Positions 1 through 9,720 of a stretch of DNA of 64,000 bases are shown here, piece after piece. Position 1 is the stretch's first letter. Each line of letters opens with the position of its first letter. The stretch comes from Litoditis marina (lineage: Eukaryota > Nematoda > Chromadorea > Rhabditida > Rhabditidae). Position numbers and translations under genes: made by a program. The stretch spans positions 45,575,097 to 45,639,096 of the forward strand of contig OZ038433.1 in the NCBI GenBank assembly GCA_964036275.1. The letters are read 5' to 3'. The notes under the pieces are model-generated. The model did not search any database. It worked only from the letters and a program-made list of their open reading frames with translations, and was not told where the DNA came from.

Positions 1-377
1 CTTTCCCAGCCACTAATTTGCTAAATTTCTCAGTCACAAGGTCACGTGGTTTCCACGTGAATTCGGACAAAACGCGCGAAAATAGCAGTTCTAACGGTCT
101 TTCCTCGCCCATAATTCGAACAATTGTTAATTATATCTCGCAATCTCTTGATCTACCAGTCGAGAATATAGTTTTCTGTGAGTCAACCGCTGTACAAGTC
201 ACCAACTTTTCCCCATCCCCAGCTATAGCCCTGTAGAATCGCGGTTTTTCGCTCATATCTCAGCTTTGGAGGGTCGAAACACAAAAATGACAAGATTTCC
301 GCGATCGGCACGTCATTTTGTATGCACACGGCACGAAAAGAAGCTAATTCGGAGAAAAATTCCCGATTGCAAATGGC

Positions 378-452
378 AAAAATCTACAGGTATTTGAACC
401 TCCCCCCTCCGGCACGGGAGGCGGCAGCACTATCCACTAGGCCACCGGACAC
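378..452 (-). other. tRNA-like module with A box, B box and T5 run, representative copy
   Basis: Read on the minus strand, TGGCCTAGTGGA (433-444) fits a Pol III A box and resembles the D-arm of arginine tRNAs. About 32 bp later GGTTCAAATACC (389-400) is a near B box with the conserved C61 changed to A. A T5 run follows at 378-382 and could terminate Pol III. Between the boxes CCTCC and GGAGG can pair, and CTCCCGT resembles an anticodon loop. The 5' TGTCCGG has no matching 3' acceptor strand, so this is not a normal tRNA. It may be a tRNA pseudogene, a tRNA-derived fragment or a small Pol III gene. It recurs in every 1,367-bp unit. Confidence 0.4.
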
Positions 453-730
453 CTCCGAGCCGGAATGCTTGTTTCGGGGGCAAGAGCGCGCGGTTCACTG
501 TTGTATATGGAAATGTTAGGTTTTTCATAGATGAGATAAATGATTTAGCTCTCAATTCTCAATTGTAGCCCTCAGATGTGGAGCAAATTTCAATTTCGTT
601 CTCTGGCACGAAACTCGATGAGAATTTGGAAAAACTATCGGAAAATGTACGAATAGCTTTTGTAAAAGTATTTTCTATGATGTGTAACTTAAATTGAGGT
701 GTATGGGGGAAAAAAGTTCGACTTTTGTTT

Positions 731-882
731 CACGTGACTCACGTGGGAAAACGTGCATTTTCACGGGTCCACACCTACTAAACATGCATGAACATCCCTT
801 TTGTTGCCGATGTGGAGCAAACTACAACGTTTCTTTTAGAGAACACCTGTTTTCTGCTCACGTGAGACACGTGACACACGTG
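731..882. promoter_or_regulatory. Cluster of five CACGTG E-boxes with 9-bp phasing, representative copy
   Basis: CACGTG starts at 731 and 740, then at 859, 868 and 877. Inside each group the start-to-start spacing is exactly 9 bp. The cluster lies 24-175 bp downstream of the SL1 3' end and recurs in every unit. Two more sites lie at 43 and 54; the second is CACGTG in classes A, D and E but CGCGTG in B and C. CACGTG is the core of bHLH/bHLH-ZIP binding sites. Function here is inference. Confidence 0.4.
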
Positions 883-905
883 TTTTTACTTTTGTACACA
901 TTCTT

Positions 906-1001
906 AGTGCCCTCCTACTGGAGGGCGTTCCAAAATTTGTCTTAACCACAACTTTCATTGGGTCAGAACGAGAAAGTACCTCAAACTTGGGTAATTAAAC
1001 C
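906..1001 (-). ncRNA. sls-1: SL1 spliced-leader RNA, copy 1
   Basis: SL1 RNA donates its 22-nt capped leader to nematode mRNAs by trans-splicing in the nucleus. The exon (980-1001, minus) matches the conserved nematode SL1 sequence and is followed by the GT donor (978-979). Downstream are GTTCTGACCCAA, shared with the C. elegans SL1 RNA as I recall it, an AATTTTGGAAC Sm site and a 7-bp terminal hairpin GCCCTCC-AGTA-GGAGGGC (909-926). The 5' end is set by the exon; the 3' end is an estimate just past the hairpin. It is transcribed in the same direction as the 5S gene 162 bp upstream. Promoter elements should lie at 1002-1070, but I could not assign a PSE. Confidence 0.96.
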
Positions 1002-1163
1002 AACGAGAGGGTAGGATAGTGGTGGACGCTCATGAGACGTACGTATATTGGTCTGGCCGGCTGGCCAAAACGCCCCCTTTAAGCGCTAAAACAGATAGTA
1101 TTTGGTTTGTTTGGGCGCTAAAACTAAGGAAATTCGATCTAGTTTTAAATAAAAATGTAAAAA

Positions 1164-1281
1164 GCTTACGGCACCCGGGATTCCCAAGCCGTCTCCGATC
1201 CAAGTACTAACCGGGCCCAACGTTGCTTGACTTGCCAGATCGGACGGGATGGCGTATTTTCAACGTGGTATGGTCGTAAGC
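1164..1281 (-). rRNA. 5S ribosomal RNA, copy 1
   Basis: The minus strand begins GCTTACGACCATACCACGTT and ends GGTGCCGTAAGC, so the first and last seven bases pair as 5S helix I. Internal blocks such as CCATCCCGTCCGATCTGGCAA and TTAGTACTTGGATCGGAGAC match eukaryotic, specifically nematode, 5S rRNA. The length of 118 nt is normal. A T5 run (1159-1163) directly follows as a Pol III terminator. The promoter is expected inside the gene (A box, intermediate element, C box; TFIIIA/TFIIIC), as in other 5S genes. Confidence 0.97.
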
Positions 1282-2272
1282 GAAAGCATTGGGGGGTCTA
1301 CTAGGGACATGCTGGAGGCAGATTTACGCAACTAGGACACATAAAACATAAATAAACAATTTCATAACTTTCCCAGCCACTAATTTGCTAAATTTCTCAG
1401 TCACAAGGTCACGTGGTTTCCGCGTGAATTCGGACAAAACGCGCGAAAATAGCAGTTCTAACGGTCTTTCCTCGCCCATAATTCGAACAATTGTTAATTA
1501 TATCTCGCAATCTCTTGATCTACCAGTCGAGAATACAGTTTTCTGTGAGTCAACCGCTGTACAAGTCACCAACTTTTCCCCATCCCCAGCTATAGCCCTG
1601 TAGAATCGCGGTTTTTCGCTCATATCTCAGCTTTGGAGGGTCGAAACACAAAAATGACAAGATTTCCGCGATCGGCACGTCATTTTGTATGCACACGGCA
1701 CGAAAAGAAGCTAATTCGGAGAAAATTTCCCGATTGCAAATGGCAAAAATCTACAGGTATTTGAACCTCCCCCCTCCGGCACGGGAGGCGGCAGCACTAT
1801 CCACTAGGCCACCGGACACCTCCGAGCCGGAATGCTTGTTTCGGGGGCAAGAGCGCGCGGTTCACTGTTGTATATGGAAATGTTAGGTTTTTCATAGATG
1901 AGATAAATGATTTAGCTCTCAATTCTCAATTGTAGCCCTCAGATGTGGAGCAAATTTCAATTTCGTTCTCTGGCACGAAACTCGATGAGAATTTGGAAAA
2001 ACTATCGGAAAATGTACGAATAGCTTTTGTAAAAGTATTTTCTATGATGTGTAACTTAAATTGAGGTGTATGGGGGAAAAAAGTTCGACTTTTGTTTCAC
2101 GTGACTCACGTGGGAAAACGTGCATTTTCACGGGTCCACACCTACTAAACATGCATGAACATCCCTTTTGTTGCCGATGTGGAGCAAACTACAACGTTTC
2201 TTTTAGAGAACACCTGTTTTCTGCTCACGTGAGACACGTGACACACGTGTTTTTACTTTTGTACACATTCTT
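1282..2272. other. Spacer between 5S and the next SL1 gene, representative copy
   Basis: About 990 bp without a protein gene, repeated in every unit. Open frames here are under 85 codons, several lack an ATG, and they are mirrored in every unit, so I do not call them genes. The spacer holds two features with visible structure: a tRNA-like minus-strand module (about 1744-1819 here) and groups of CACGTG boxes near 1410 and 2098-2249. The remainder is AT-rich and I see nothing else in it. Confidence 0.8.
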
Positions 2273-2368
2273 AGTGCCCTCCTACTGGAGGGCGTTCCAA
2301 AATTTGTCTTAACCACAACTTTCATTGGGTCAGAACGAGAAAGTACCTCAAACTTGGGTAATTAAACC
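2273..2368 (-). ncRNA. sls-1: SL1 spliced-leader RNA, copy 2
   Basis: Exon 2347-2368. The upstream region carries ACATACG where most units have ACGTACG (about 2402-2408). Confidence 0.95.
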
Positions 2369-2530
2369 AACGAGAGGGTAGGATAGTGGTGGACGCTCAT
2401 GAGACATACGTATATTGGTCTGGCCGGCTGGCCAAAACGCCCCCTTTAAGCGCTAAAACAGATAGTATTTGGTTTGTTTGGGCGCTAAAACTAAGGAAAT
2501 TCGATCTAGTTTTAAATAAAAATGTAAAAA

Positions 2531-2648
2531 GCTTACGGCACCCGGGATTCCCAAGCCGTCTCCGATCCAAGTACTAACCGGGCCCAACGTTGCTTGACTT
2601 GCCAGATCGGACGGGATGGCGTATTTTCAACGTGGTATGGTCGTAAGC
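2531..2648 (-). rRNA. 5S ribosomal RNA, copy 2
   Basis: Same sequence as copy 1, with T5 terminator; partner SL1 gene at 2273-2368. Confidence 0.96.
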
Positions 2649-3639
2649 GAAAGCATTGGGGGGTCTACTAGGGACATGCTGGAGGCAGATTTACGCAACT
2701 AGGACACATAAAACATAAATAAACAATTTCATAACTTTCCCAGCCACTAATTTGCTAAATTTCTCAGTCACAAGGTCACGTGGTTTCCGCGTGAATTCGG
2801 ACAAAACGCGCGAAAATAGCAGTTCTAACGGTCTTTCCTCGCCCATAATTCGAACAATTGTTAATTATATCTCGCAATCTCTTGATCTACCAGTCGAGAA
2901 TACAGTTTTCTGTGAGTCAACCGCTGTACAAGTCACCAACTTTTCCCCATCCCCAGCTATAGCCCTGTAGAATCGCGGTTTTTCGCTCATATCTCAGCTT
3001 TGGAGGGTCGAAACACAAAAATGACAAGATTTCCGCGATCGGCACGTCATTTTGTATGCACACGGCACGAAAAGAAGCTGATTCGGAGAAAATTTCCCGA
3101 TTGCAAATGGCAAAAATCTACAGGTATTTGAACCTCCCCCCTCCGGCACGGGAGGCGGCAGCACTATCCACTAGGCCACCGGACACCTCCGAGCCGGAAT
3201 GCTTGTTTCGGGGGCAAGAGCGCGCGGTTCACTGTTGTATATGGAAATGTTAGGTTTTTCATAGATGAGATAAATGATTTAGCTCTCAATTCTCAATTGT
3301 AGCCCTCAGATGTGGAGCAAATTTCAATTTCGTTCTCTGGCACGAAACTCGATGAGAATTTGGAAAAACTATCGGAAAATGTACGAATAGCTTTTGTAAA
3401 AGTATTTTCTATGATGTGTAACTTAAATTGAGGTGTATGGGGGAAAAAAGTTCGACTTTTGTTTCACGTGACTCACGTGGGAAAACGTGCATTTTCACGG
3501 GTCCACACCTACTAAACATGCATGAACATCCCTTTTGTTGCCGATGTGGAGCAAACTACAACGTTTCTTTTAGAGAACACCTGTTTTCTGCTCACGTGAG
3601 ACACGTGACACACGTGTTTTTACTTTTGTACACATTCTT

Positions 3640-3735
3640 AGTGCCCTCCTACTGGAGGGCGTTCCAAAATTTGTCTTAACCACAACTTTCATTGGGTCAG
3701 AACGAGAAAGTACCTCAAACTTGGGTAATTAAACC
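3640..3735 (-). ncRNA. sls-1: SL1 spliced-leader RNA, copy 3
   Basis: Exon 3714-3735, with GT donor, Sm site and terminal hairpin. Confidence 0.95.
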
Positions 3736-3897
3736 AACGAGAGGGTAGGATAGTGGTGGACGCTCATGAGACGTACGTATATTGGTCTGGCCGGCTGGCC
3801 AAAACGCCCCCTTTAAGCGCTAAAACAGATAGTATTTGGTTTGTTTGGGCGCTAAAACTAAGGAAATTCGATCTAGTTTTAAATAAAAATGTAAAAA

Positions 3898-4015
3898 GCT
3901 TACGGCACCCGGGATTCCCAAGCCGTCTCCGATCCAAGTACTAACCGGGCCCAACGTTGCTTGACTTGCCAGATCGGACGGGATGGCGTATTTTCAACGT
4001 GGTATGGTCGTAAGC
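3898..4015 (-). rRNA. 5S ribosomal RNA, copy 3
   Basis: Intact; partner SL1 gene at 3640-3735. Confidence 0.96.
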
Positions 4016-5006
4016 GAAAGCATTGGGGGGTCTACTAGGGACATGCTGGAGGCAGATTTACGCAACTAGGACACATAAAACATAAATAAACAATTTCATA
4101 ACTTTCCCAGCCACTAATTTGCTAAATTTCTCAGTCACAAGGTCACGTGGTTTCCGCGTGAATTCGGACAAAACGCGCGAAAATAGCAGTTCTAACGGTC
4201 TTTCCTCGCCCATAATTCGAACAATTGTTAATTATATCTCGCAATCTCTTGATCTACCAGTCGAGAATACAGTTTTCTGTGAGTCAACCGCTGTACAAGT
4301 CACCAACTTTTCCCCATCCCCAGCTATAGCCCTGTAGAATCGCGGTTTTTCGCTCATATCTCAGCTTTGGAGGGTCGAAACACAAAAATGACAAGATTTC
4401 CGCGATCGGCACGTCATTTTGTATGCACACGGCACGAAAAGAAGCTGATTCGGAGAAAATTTCCCGATTGCAAATGGCAAAAATCTACAGGTATTTGAAC
4501 CTCCCCCCTCCGGCACGGGAGGCGGCAGCACTATCCACTAGGCCACCGGACACCTCCGAGCCGGAATGCTTGTTTCGGGGGCAAGAGCGCGCGGTTCACT
4601 GTTGTATATGGAAATGTTAGGTTTTTCATAGATGAGATAAATGATTTAGCTCTCAATTCTCAATTGTAGCCCTCAGATGTGGAGCAAATTTCAATTTCGT
4701 TCTCTGGCACGAAACTCGATGAGAATTTGGAAAAACTATCGGAAAATGTACGAATAGCTTTTGTAAAAGTATTTTCTATGATGTGTAACTTAAATTGAGG
4801 TGTATGGGGGAAAAAAGTTCGACTTTTGTTTCACGTGACTCACGTGGGAAAACGTGCATTTTCACGGGTCCACACCTACTAAACATGCATGAACATCCCT
4901 TTTGTTGCCGATGTGGAGCAAACTACAACGTTTCTTTTAGAGAACACCTGTTTTCTGCTCACGTGAGACACGTGACACACGTGTTTTTACTTTTGTACAC
5001 ATTCTT

Positions 5007-5102
5007 AGTGCCCTCCTACTGGAGGGCGTTCCAAAATTTGTCTTAACCACAACTTTCATTGGGTCAGAACGAGAAAGTACCTCAAACTTGGGTAATTAAA
5101 CC
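5007..5102 (-). ncRNA. sls-1: SL1 spliced-leader RNA, copy 4
   Basis: Exon 5081-5102, intact. Confidence 0.95.
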
Positions 5103-5264
5103 AACGAGAGGGTAGGATAGTGGTGGACGCTCATGAGACGTACGTATATTGGTCTGGCCGGCTGGCCAAAACGCCCCCTTTAAGCGCTAAAACAGATAGT
5201 ATTTGGTTTGTTTGGGCGCTAAAACTAAGGAAATTCGATCTAGTTTTAAATAAAAATGTAAAAA

Positions 5265-5382
5265 GCTTACGGCACCCGGGATTCCCAAGCCGTCTCCGAT
5301 CCAAGTACTAACCGGGCCCAACGTTGCTTGACTTGCCAGATCGGACGGGATGGCGTATTTTCAACGTGGTATGGTCGTAAGC
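5265..5382 (-). rRNA. 5S ribosomal RNA, copy 4
   Basis: Intact; partner SL1 gene at 5007-5102. Confidence 0.96.
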
Positions 5383-6373
5383 GAAAGCATTGGGGGGTCT
5401 ACTAGGGACATGCTGGAGGCAGATTTACGCAACTAGGACACATAAAACATAAATAAACAATTTCATAACTTTCCCAGCCACTAATTTGCTAAATTTCTCA
5501 GTCACAAGGTCACGTGGTTTCCACGTGAATTCGGACAAAACGCGCGAAAATAGCAGTTCTAACGATCTTTCCTCGCCCATAATTCGAACAATTGTTAATT
5601 ATATCTCGCAATCTCTTGATCTACCAGTCGAGAATACAGTTTTCTGTGAGTCAACCGCTGTACAAGTCACCAACTTTTCCCCATCCCCAGCTATAGCCCT
5701 GTAGAATCGCGGTTTTTCGCTCATATCTCAGCTTTGGAGGGTCGAAACACAAAAATGACAAGATTTCCGCGATCGGCACGTCATTTTGTATGCACACGGC
5801 ACGAAAAGAAGCTAATTCGGAGAAAATTTCCCGATTGCAAATGGCAAAAATCTACAGGTATTTGAACCTCCCCCCTCCGGCACGGGAGGCGGCAGCACTA
5901 TCCACTAGGCCACCGGACACCTCCGAGCCGGAATGCTTGTTTCGGGGGCAAGAGCGCGCGGTTCACTGTTGTATATGGAAATGTTAGGTTTTTCATAGAT
6001 GAGATAAATGATTTAGCTCTCAATTCTCAATTGTAGCCCTCAGATGTGGAGCAAATTTCAATTTCGTTCTCTGGCACGAAACTCGATGAGAATTTGGAAA
6101 AACTATCGGAAAATGTACGAATAGCTTTTGTAAAAGTATTTTCTATGATGTGTAACTTAAATTGAGGTGTATGGGGGAAAAAAGTTCGACTTTTGTTTCA
6201 CGTGACTCACGTGGGAAAACGTGCATTTTCACGGGTCCACACCTACTAAACATGCATGAACATCCCTTTTGTTGCCGATGTGGAGCAAACTACAACGTTT
6301 CTTTTAGAGAACACCTGTTTTCTGCTCACGTGAGACACGTGACACACGTGTTTTTACTTTTGTACACATTCTT

Positions 6374-6469
6374 AGTGCCCTCCTACTGGAGGGCGTTCCA
6401 AAATTTGTCTTAACCACAACTTTCATTGGGTCAGAACGAGAAAGTACCTCAAACTTGGGTAATTAAACC
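6374..6469 (-). ncRNA. sls-1: SL1 spliced-leader RNA, copy 5
   Basis: Exon 6448-6469, intact. Confidence 0.95.
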
Positions 6470-6631
6470 AACGAGAGGGTAGGATAGTGGTGGACGCTCA
6501 TGAGACGTACGTATATTGGTCTGGCCGGCTGGCCAAAACGCCCCCTTTAAGCGCTAAAACAGATAGTATTTGGTTTGTTTGGGCGCTAAAACTAAGGAAA
6601 TTCGATCTAGTTTTAAATAAAAATGTAAAAA

Positions 6632-6749
6632 GCTTACGGCACCCGGGATTCCCAAGCCGTCTCCGATCCAAGTACTAACCGGGCCCAACGTTGCTTGACT
6701 TGCCAGATCGGACGGGATGGCGTATTTTCAACGTGGTATGGTCGTAAGC
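6632..6749 (-). rRNA. 5S ribosomal RNA, copy 5
   Basis: Intact; partner SL1 gene at 6374-6469. Confidence 0.96.
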
Positions 6750-7740
6750 GAAAGCATTGGGGGGTCTACTAGGGACATGCTGGAGGCAGATTTACGCAAC
6801 TAGGACACATAAAACATAAATAAACAATTTCATAACTTTCCCAGCCACTAATTTGCTAAATTTCTCAGTCACAAGGTCACGTGGTTTCCGCGTGAATTCG
6901 GACAAAACGCGCGAAAATAGCAGTTCTAACGGTCTTTCCTCGCCCATAATTCGAACAATTGTTAATTATATCTCGCAATCTCTTGATCTACCAGTCGAGA
7001 ATACAGTTTTCTGTGAGTCAACCGCTGTACAAGTCACCAACTTTTCCCCATCCCCAGCTATAGCCCTGTAGAATCGCGGTTTTTCGCTCATATCTCAGCT
7101 TTGGAGGGTCGAAACACAAAAATGACAAGATTTCCGCGATCGGCACGTCATTTTGTATGCACACGGCACGAAAAGAAGCTGATTCGGAGAAAATTTCCCG
7201 ATTGCAAATGGCAAAAATCTACAGGTATTTGAACCTCCCCCCTCCGGCACGGGAGGCGGCAGCACTATCCACTAGGCCACCGGACACCTCCGAGCCGGAA
7301 TGCTTGTTTCGGGGGCAAGAGCGCGCGGTTCACTGTTGTATATGGAAATGTTAGGTTTTTCATAGATGAGATAAATGATTTAGCTCTCAATTCTCAATTG
7401 TAGCCCTCAGATGTGGAGCAAATTTCAATTTCGTTCTCTGGCACGAAACTCGATGAGAATTTGGAAAAACTATCGGAAAATGTACGAATAGCTTTTGTAA
7501 AAGTATTTTCTATGATGTGTAACTTAAATTGAGGTGTATGGGGGAAAAAAGTTCGACTTTTGTTTCACGTGACTCACGTGGGAAAACGTGCATTTTCACG
7601 GGTCCACACCTACTAAACATGCATGAACATCCCTTTTGTTGCCGATGTGGAGCAAACTACAACGTTTCTTTTAGAGAACACCTGTTTTCTGCTCACGTGA
7701 GACACGTGACACACGTGTTTTTACTTTTGTACACATTCTT

Positions 7741-7836
7741 AGTGCCCTCCTACTGGAGGGCGTTCCAAAATTTGTCTTAACCACAACTTTCATTGGGTCA
7801 GAACGAGAAAGTACCTCAAACTTGGGTAATTAAACC
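7741..7836 (-). ncRNA. sls-1: SL1 spliced-leader RNA, copy 6
   Basis: Exon 7815-7836, intact. The upstream region has two changes from the usual unit: ACGTATG for ACGTACG (about 7872) and CCCTTAAAG for CCCTTTAAG (about 7911). The second is shared with the unit at 35098. Confidence 0.95.
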
Positions 7837-7998
7837 AACGAGAGGGTAGGATAGTGGTGGACGCTCATGAGACGTATGTATATTGGTCTGGCCGGCTGGC
7901 CAAAACGCCCCCTTAAAGCGCTAAAACAGATAGTATTTGGTTTGTTTGGGCGCTAAAACTAAGGAAATTCGATCTAGTTTTAAATAAAAATGTAAAAA

Positions 7999-8116
7999 GC
8001 TTACGGCACCCGGGATTCCCAAGCCGTCTCCGATCCAAGTACTAACCGGGCCCAACGTTGCTTGACTTGCCAGATCGGACGGGATGGCGTATTTTCAACG
8101 TGGTATGGTCGTAAGC
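7999..8116 (-). rRNA. 5S ribosomal RNA, copy 6
   Basis: Intact. Last 5S gene before the first 8.1-kb insertion. Confidence 0.96.
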
Positions 8117-9107
8117 GAAAGCATTGGGGGGTCTACTAGGGACATGCTGGAGGCAGATTTACGCAACTAGGACACATAAAACATAAATAAACAATTTCAT
8201 AACTTTCCCAGCCACTAATTTGCTAAATTTCTCAGTCACAAGGTCACGTGGTTTCCACGTGAATTCGGACAAAACGCGCGAAAATAGCAGTTCTAACGGT
8301 CTTTCCTCGCCCATAATTCGAACAATTGTTAATTATATCTCGCAATCTCTTGATCTACCAGTCGAGAATATAGTTTTCTGTGAGTCAACCGCTGTACAAG
8401 TCACCAACTTTTCCCCATCCCCAGCTATAGCCCTGTAGAATCGCGGTTTTTCGCTCATATCTCAGCTTTGGAGGGTCGAAACACAAAAATGACAAGATTT
8501 CCGCGATCGGCACGTCATTTTGTATGCACACGGCACGAAAAGAAGCTAATTCGGAGAAAAATTCCCGATTGCAAATGGCAAAAATCTACAGGTATTTGAA
8601 CCTCCCCCCTCCGGCACGGGAGGCGGCAGCACTATCCACTAGGCCACCGGACACCTCCGAGCCGGAATGCTTGTTTCGGGGGCAAGAGCGCGCGGTTCAC
8701 TGTTGTATATGGAAATGTTAGGTTTTTCATAGATGAGATAAATGATTTAGCTCTCAATTCTCAATTGTAGCCCTCAGATGTGGAGCAAATTTCAATTTCG
8801 TTCTCTGGCACGAAACTCGATGAGAATTTGGAAAAACTATCGGAAAATGTACGAATAGCTTTTGTAAAAGTATTTTCTATGATGTGTAACTTAAATTGAG
8901 GTGTATGGGGGAAAAAAGTTCGACTTTTGTTTCACGTGACTCACGTGGGAAAACGTGCATTTTCACGGGTCCACACCTACTAAACATGCATGAACATCCC
9001 TTTTGTTGCCGATGTGGAGCAAACTACAACGTTTCTTTTAGAGAACACCTGTTTTCTGCTCACGTGAGACACGTGACACACGTGTTTTTACTTTTGTACA
9101 CATTCTT

Positions 9108-9193
9108 AGTGCCCTCCTACTGGAGGGCGTTCCAAAATTTGTCTTAACCACAACTTTCATTGGGTCAGAACGAGAAAGTACCTCAAACTTGGG
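9108..9193 (-). pseudogene. SL1 RNA gene disrupted by the 8.1-kb insertion, 3' part
   Basis: Keeps exon bases 11-22 and the full intron-like part with Sm site and hairpin. It is cut from its first ten exon bases and promoter by the 8.1-kb insertion, so no normal SL1 RNA can start here. The 5-bp target duplication TTGGG is at 9189-9193. Confidence 0.95.
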
Positions 9194-9720
9194 AAATCAA
9201 TTGAGTCATTAGCGCCTTTGGTGAGTCATCAATGACTCGGTCGAGTCAGCGGTGACTCAGACAATTCTTCATCGACCAGAACAAACTACAGGTGACTAAT
9301 CTGTAACTACAACTATATTATGTTCAAACAGGATGTATTTTGGACTTTTCACTAGTGAAATGCGATACTTGTGGTCATATGTTCATCCCATACAAAAAAA
9401 ATGAAATTTCGCAAAATTTTCTTAAAGTTCCAAAAAACGTGTTTGTTCAGGCCAAACGTACAAAAACAACCAAGACCATCATTTTAGCGAACAAACATCT
9501 GAACCATGAAACTTTGAAAGTTTTAAGGCTAGTTGCTCGGACAATTTTGGAGTAGTTAAGGAAGTCTCAATTAAAGGAGAAGTTTTGAACGAGTGTCTCT
9601 GTTGTACTGATGATGGGAGTATAACAATTTTTTTATCCTGACTTTTCACTGTGCATGATGGAGAAGGTTATGTGGTTATTTGTGGTAATGAGTAGGCCTC
9701 GCTAAAAGTGGAGCAAAAGA
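9194..9720. other. Left arm of the 8.1-kb insertion
   Basis: AT-rich, with a dense group of GAGTCA/TGACTC motifs at 9204-9260. A 71-codon frame at 9340-9555 starts at TTG and encodes a single CDTCG pair. I do not regard it as a gene. Confidence 0.6.

Larger units (their letters stand above)
1..9193 (-). repeat. 5S-SL1 tandem array, block 1 (1,367-bp unit)
   Basis: Six full 1,367-bp units plus partial ends. Each unit holds one 5S gene and one SL1 RNA gene, both on the minus strand. Marker SNPs in the spacer define classes: second E-box CACGTG or CGCGTG (54 in unit 1), AACGGTC or AACGATC, GAATATAG or GAATACAG, AGCCCTG or AGCCATG, GCTAATT or GCTGATT, and GAAAAATTC or GAAAATTTC. Spacer order by position is A(18), B(1385), C(2752), C(4119), D(5486), C(6853), A(8220). 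The block ends inside an SL1 exon, where the 8.1-kb insertion starts. Units are otherwise almost identical, as expected from concerted evolution. Confidence 0.97.

Noticed and set aside
18..945. Small ORFs of 63-83 codons repeated in each unit, and a 102- or 83-codon frame in the 8.1-kb block
   Set aside because: Several begin at TTG or GTG, they overlap or mirror the 5S and SL1 genes (for example 694-945 runs over the SL1 hairpin), and they resemble no protein. They follow from array homogenisation.
9340..9555. 71-codon frame with CDTCGHMF, possible zinc finger
   Set aside because: Starts at TTG, has only one Cys pair with no second His/Cys pair, is rich in poly-A/T-derived codons, and has no domain beyond this motif.
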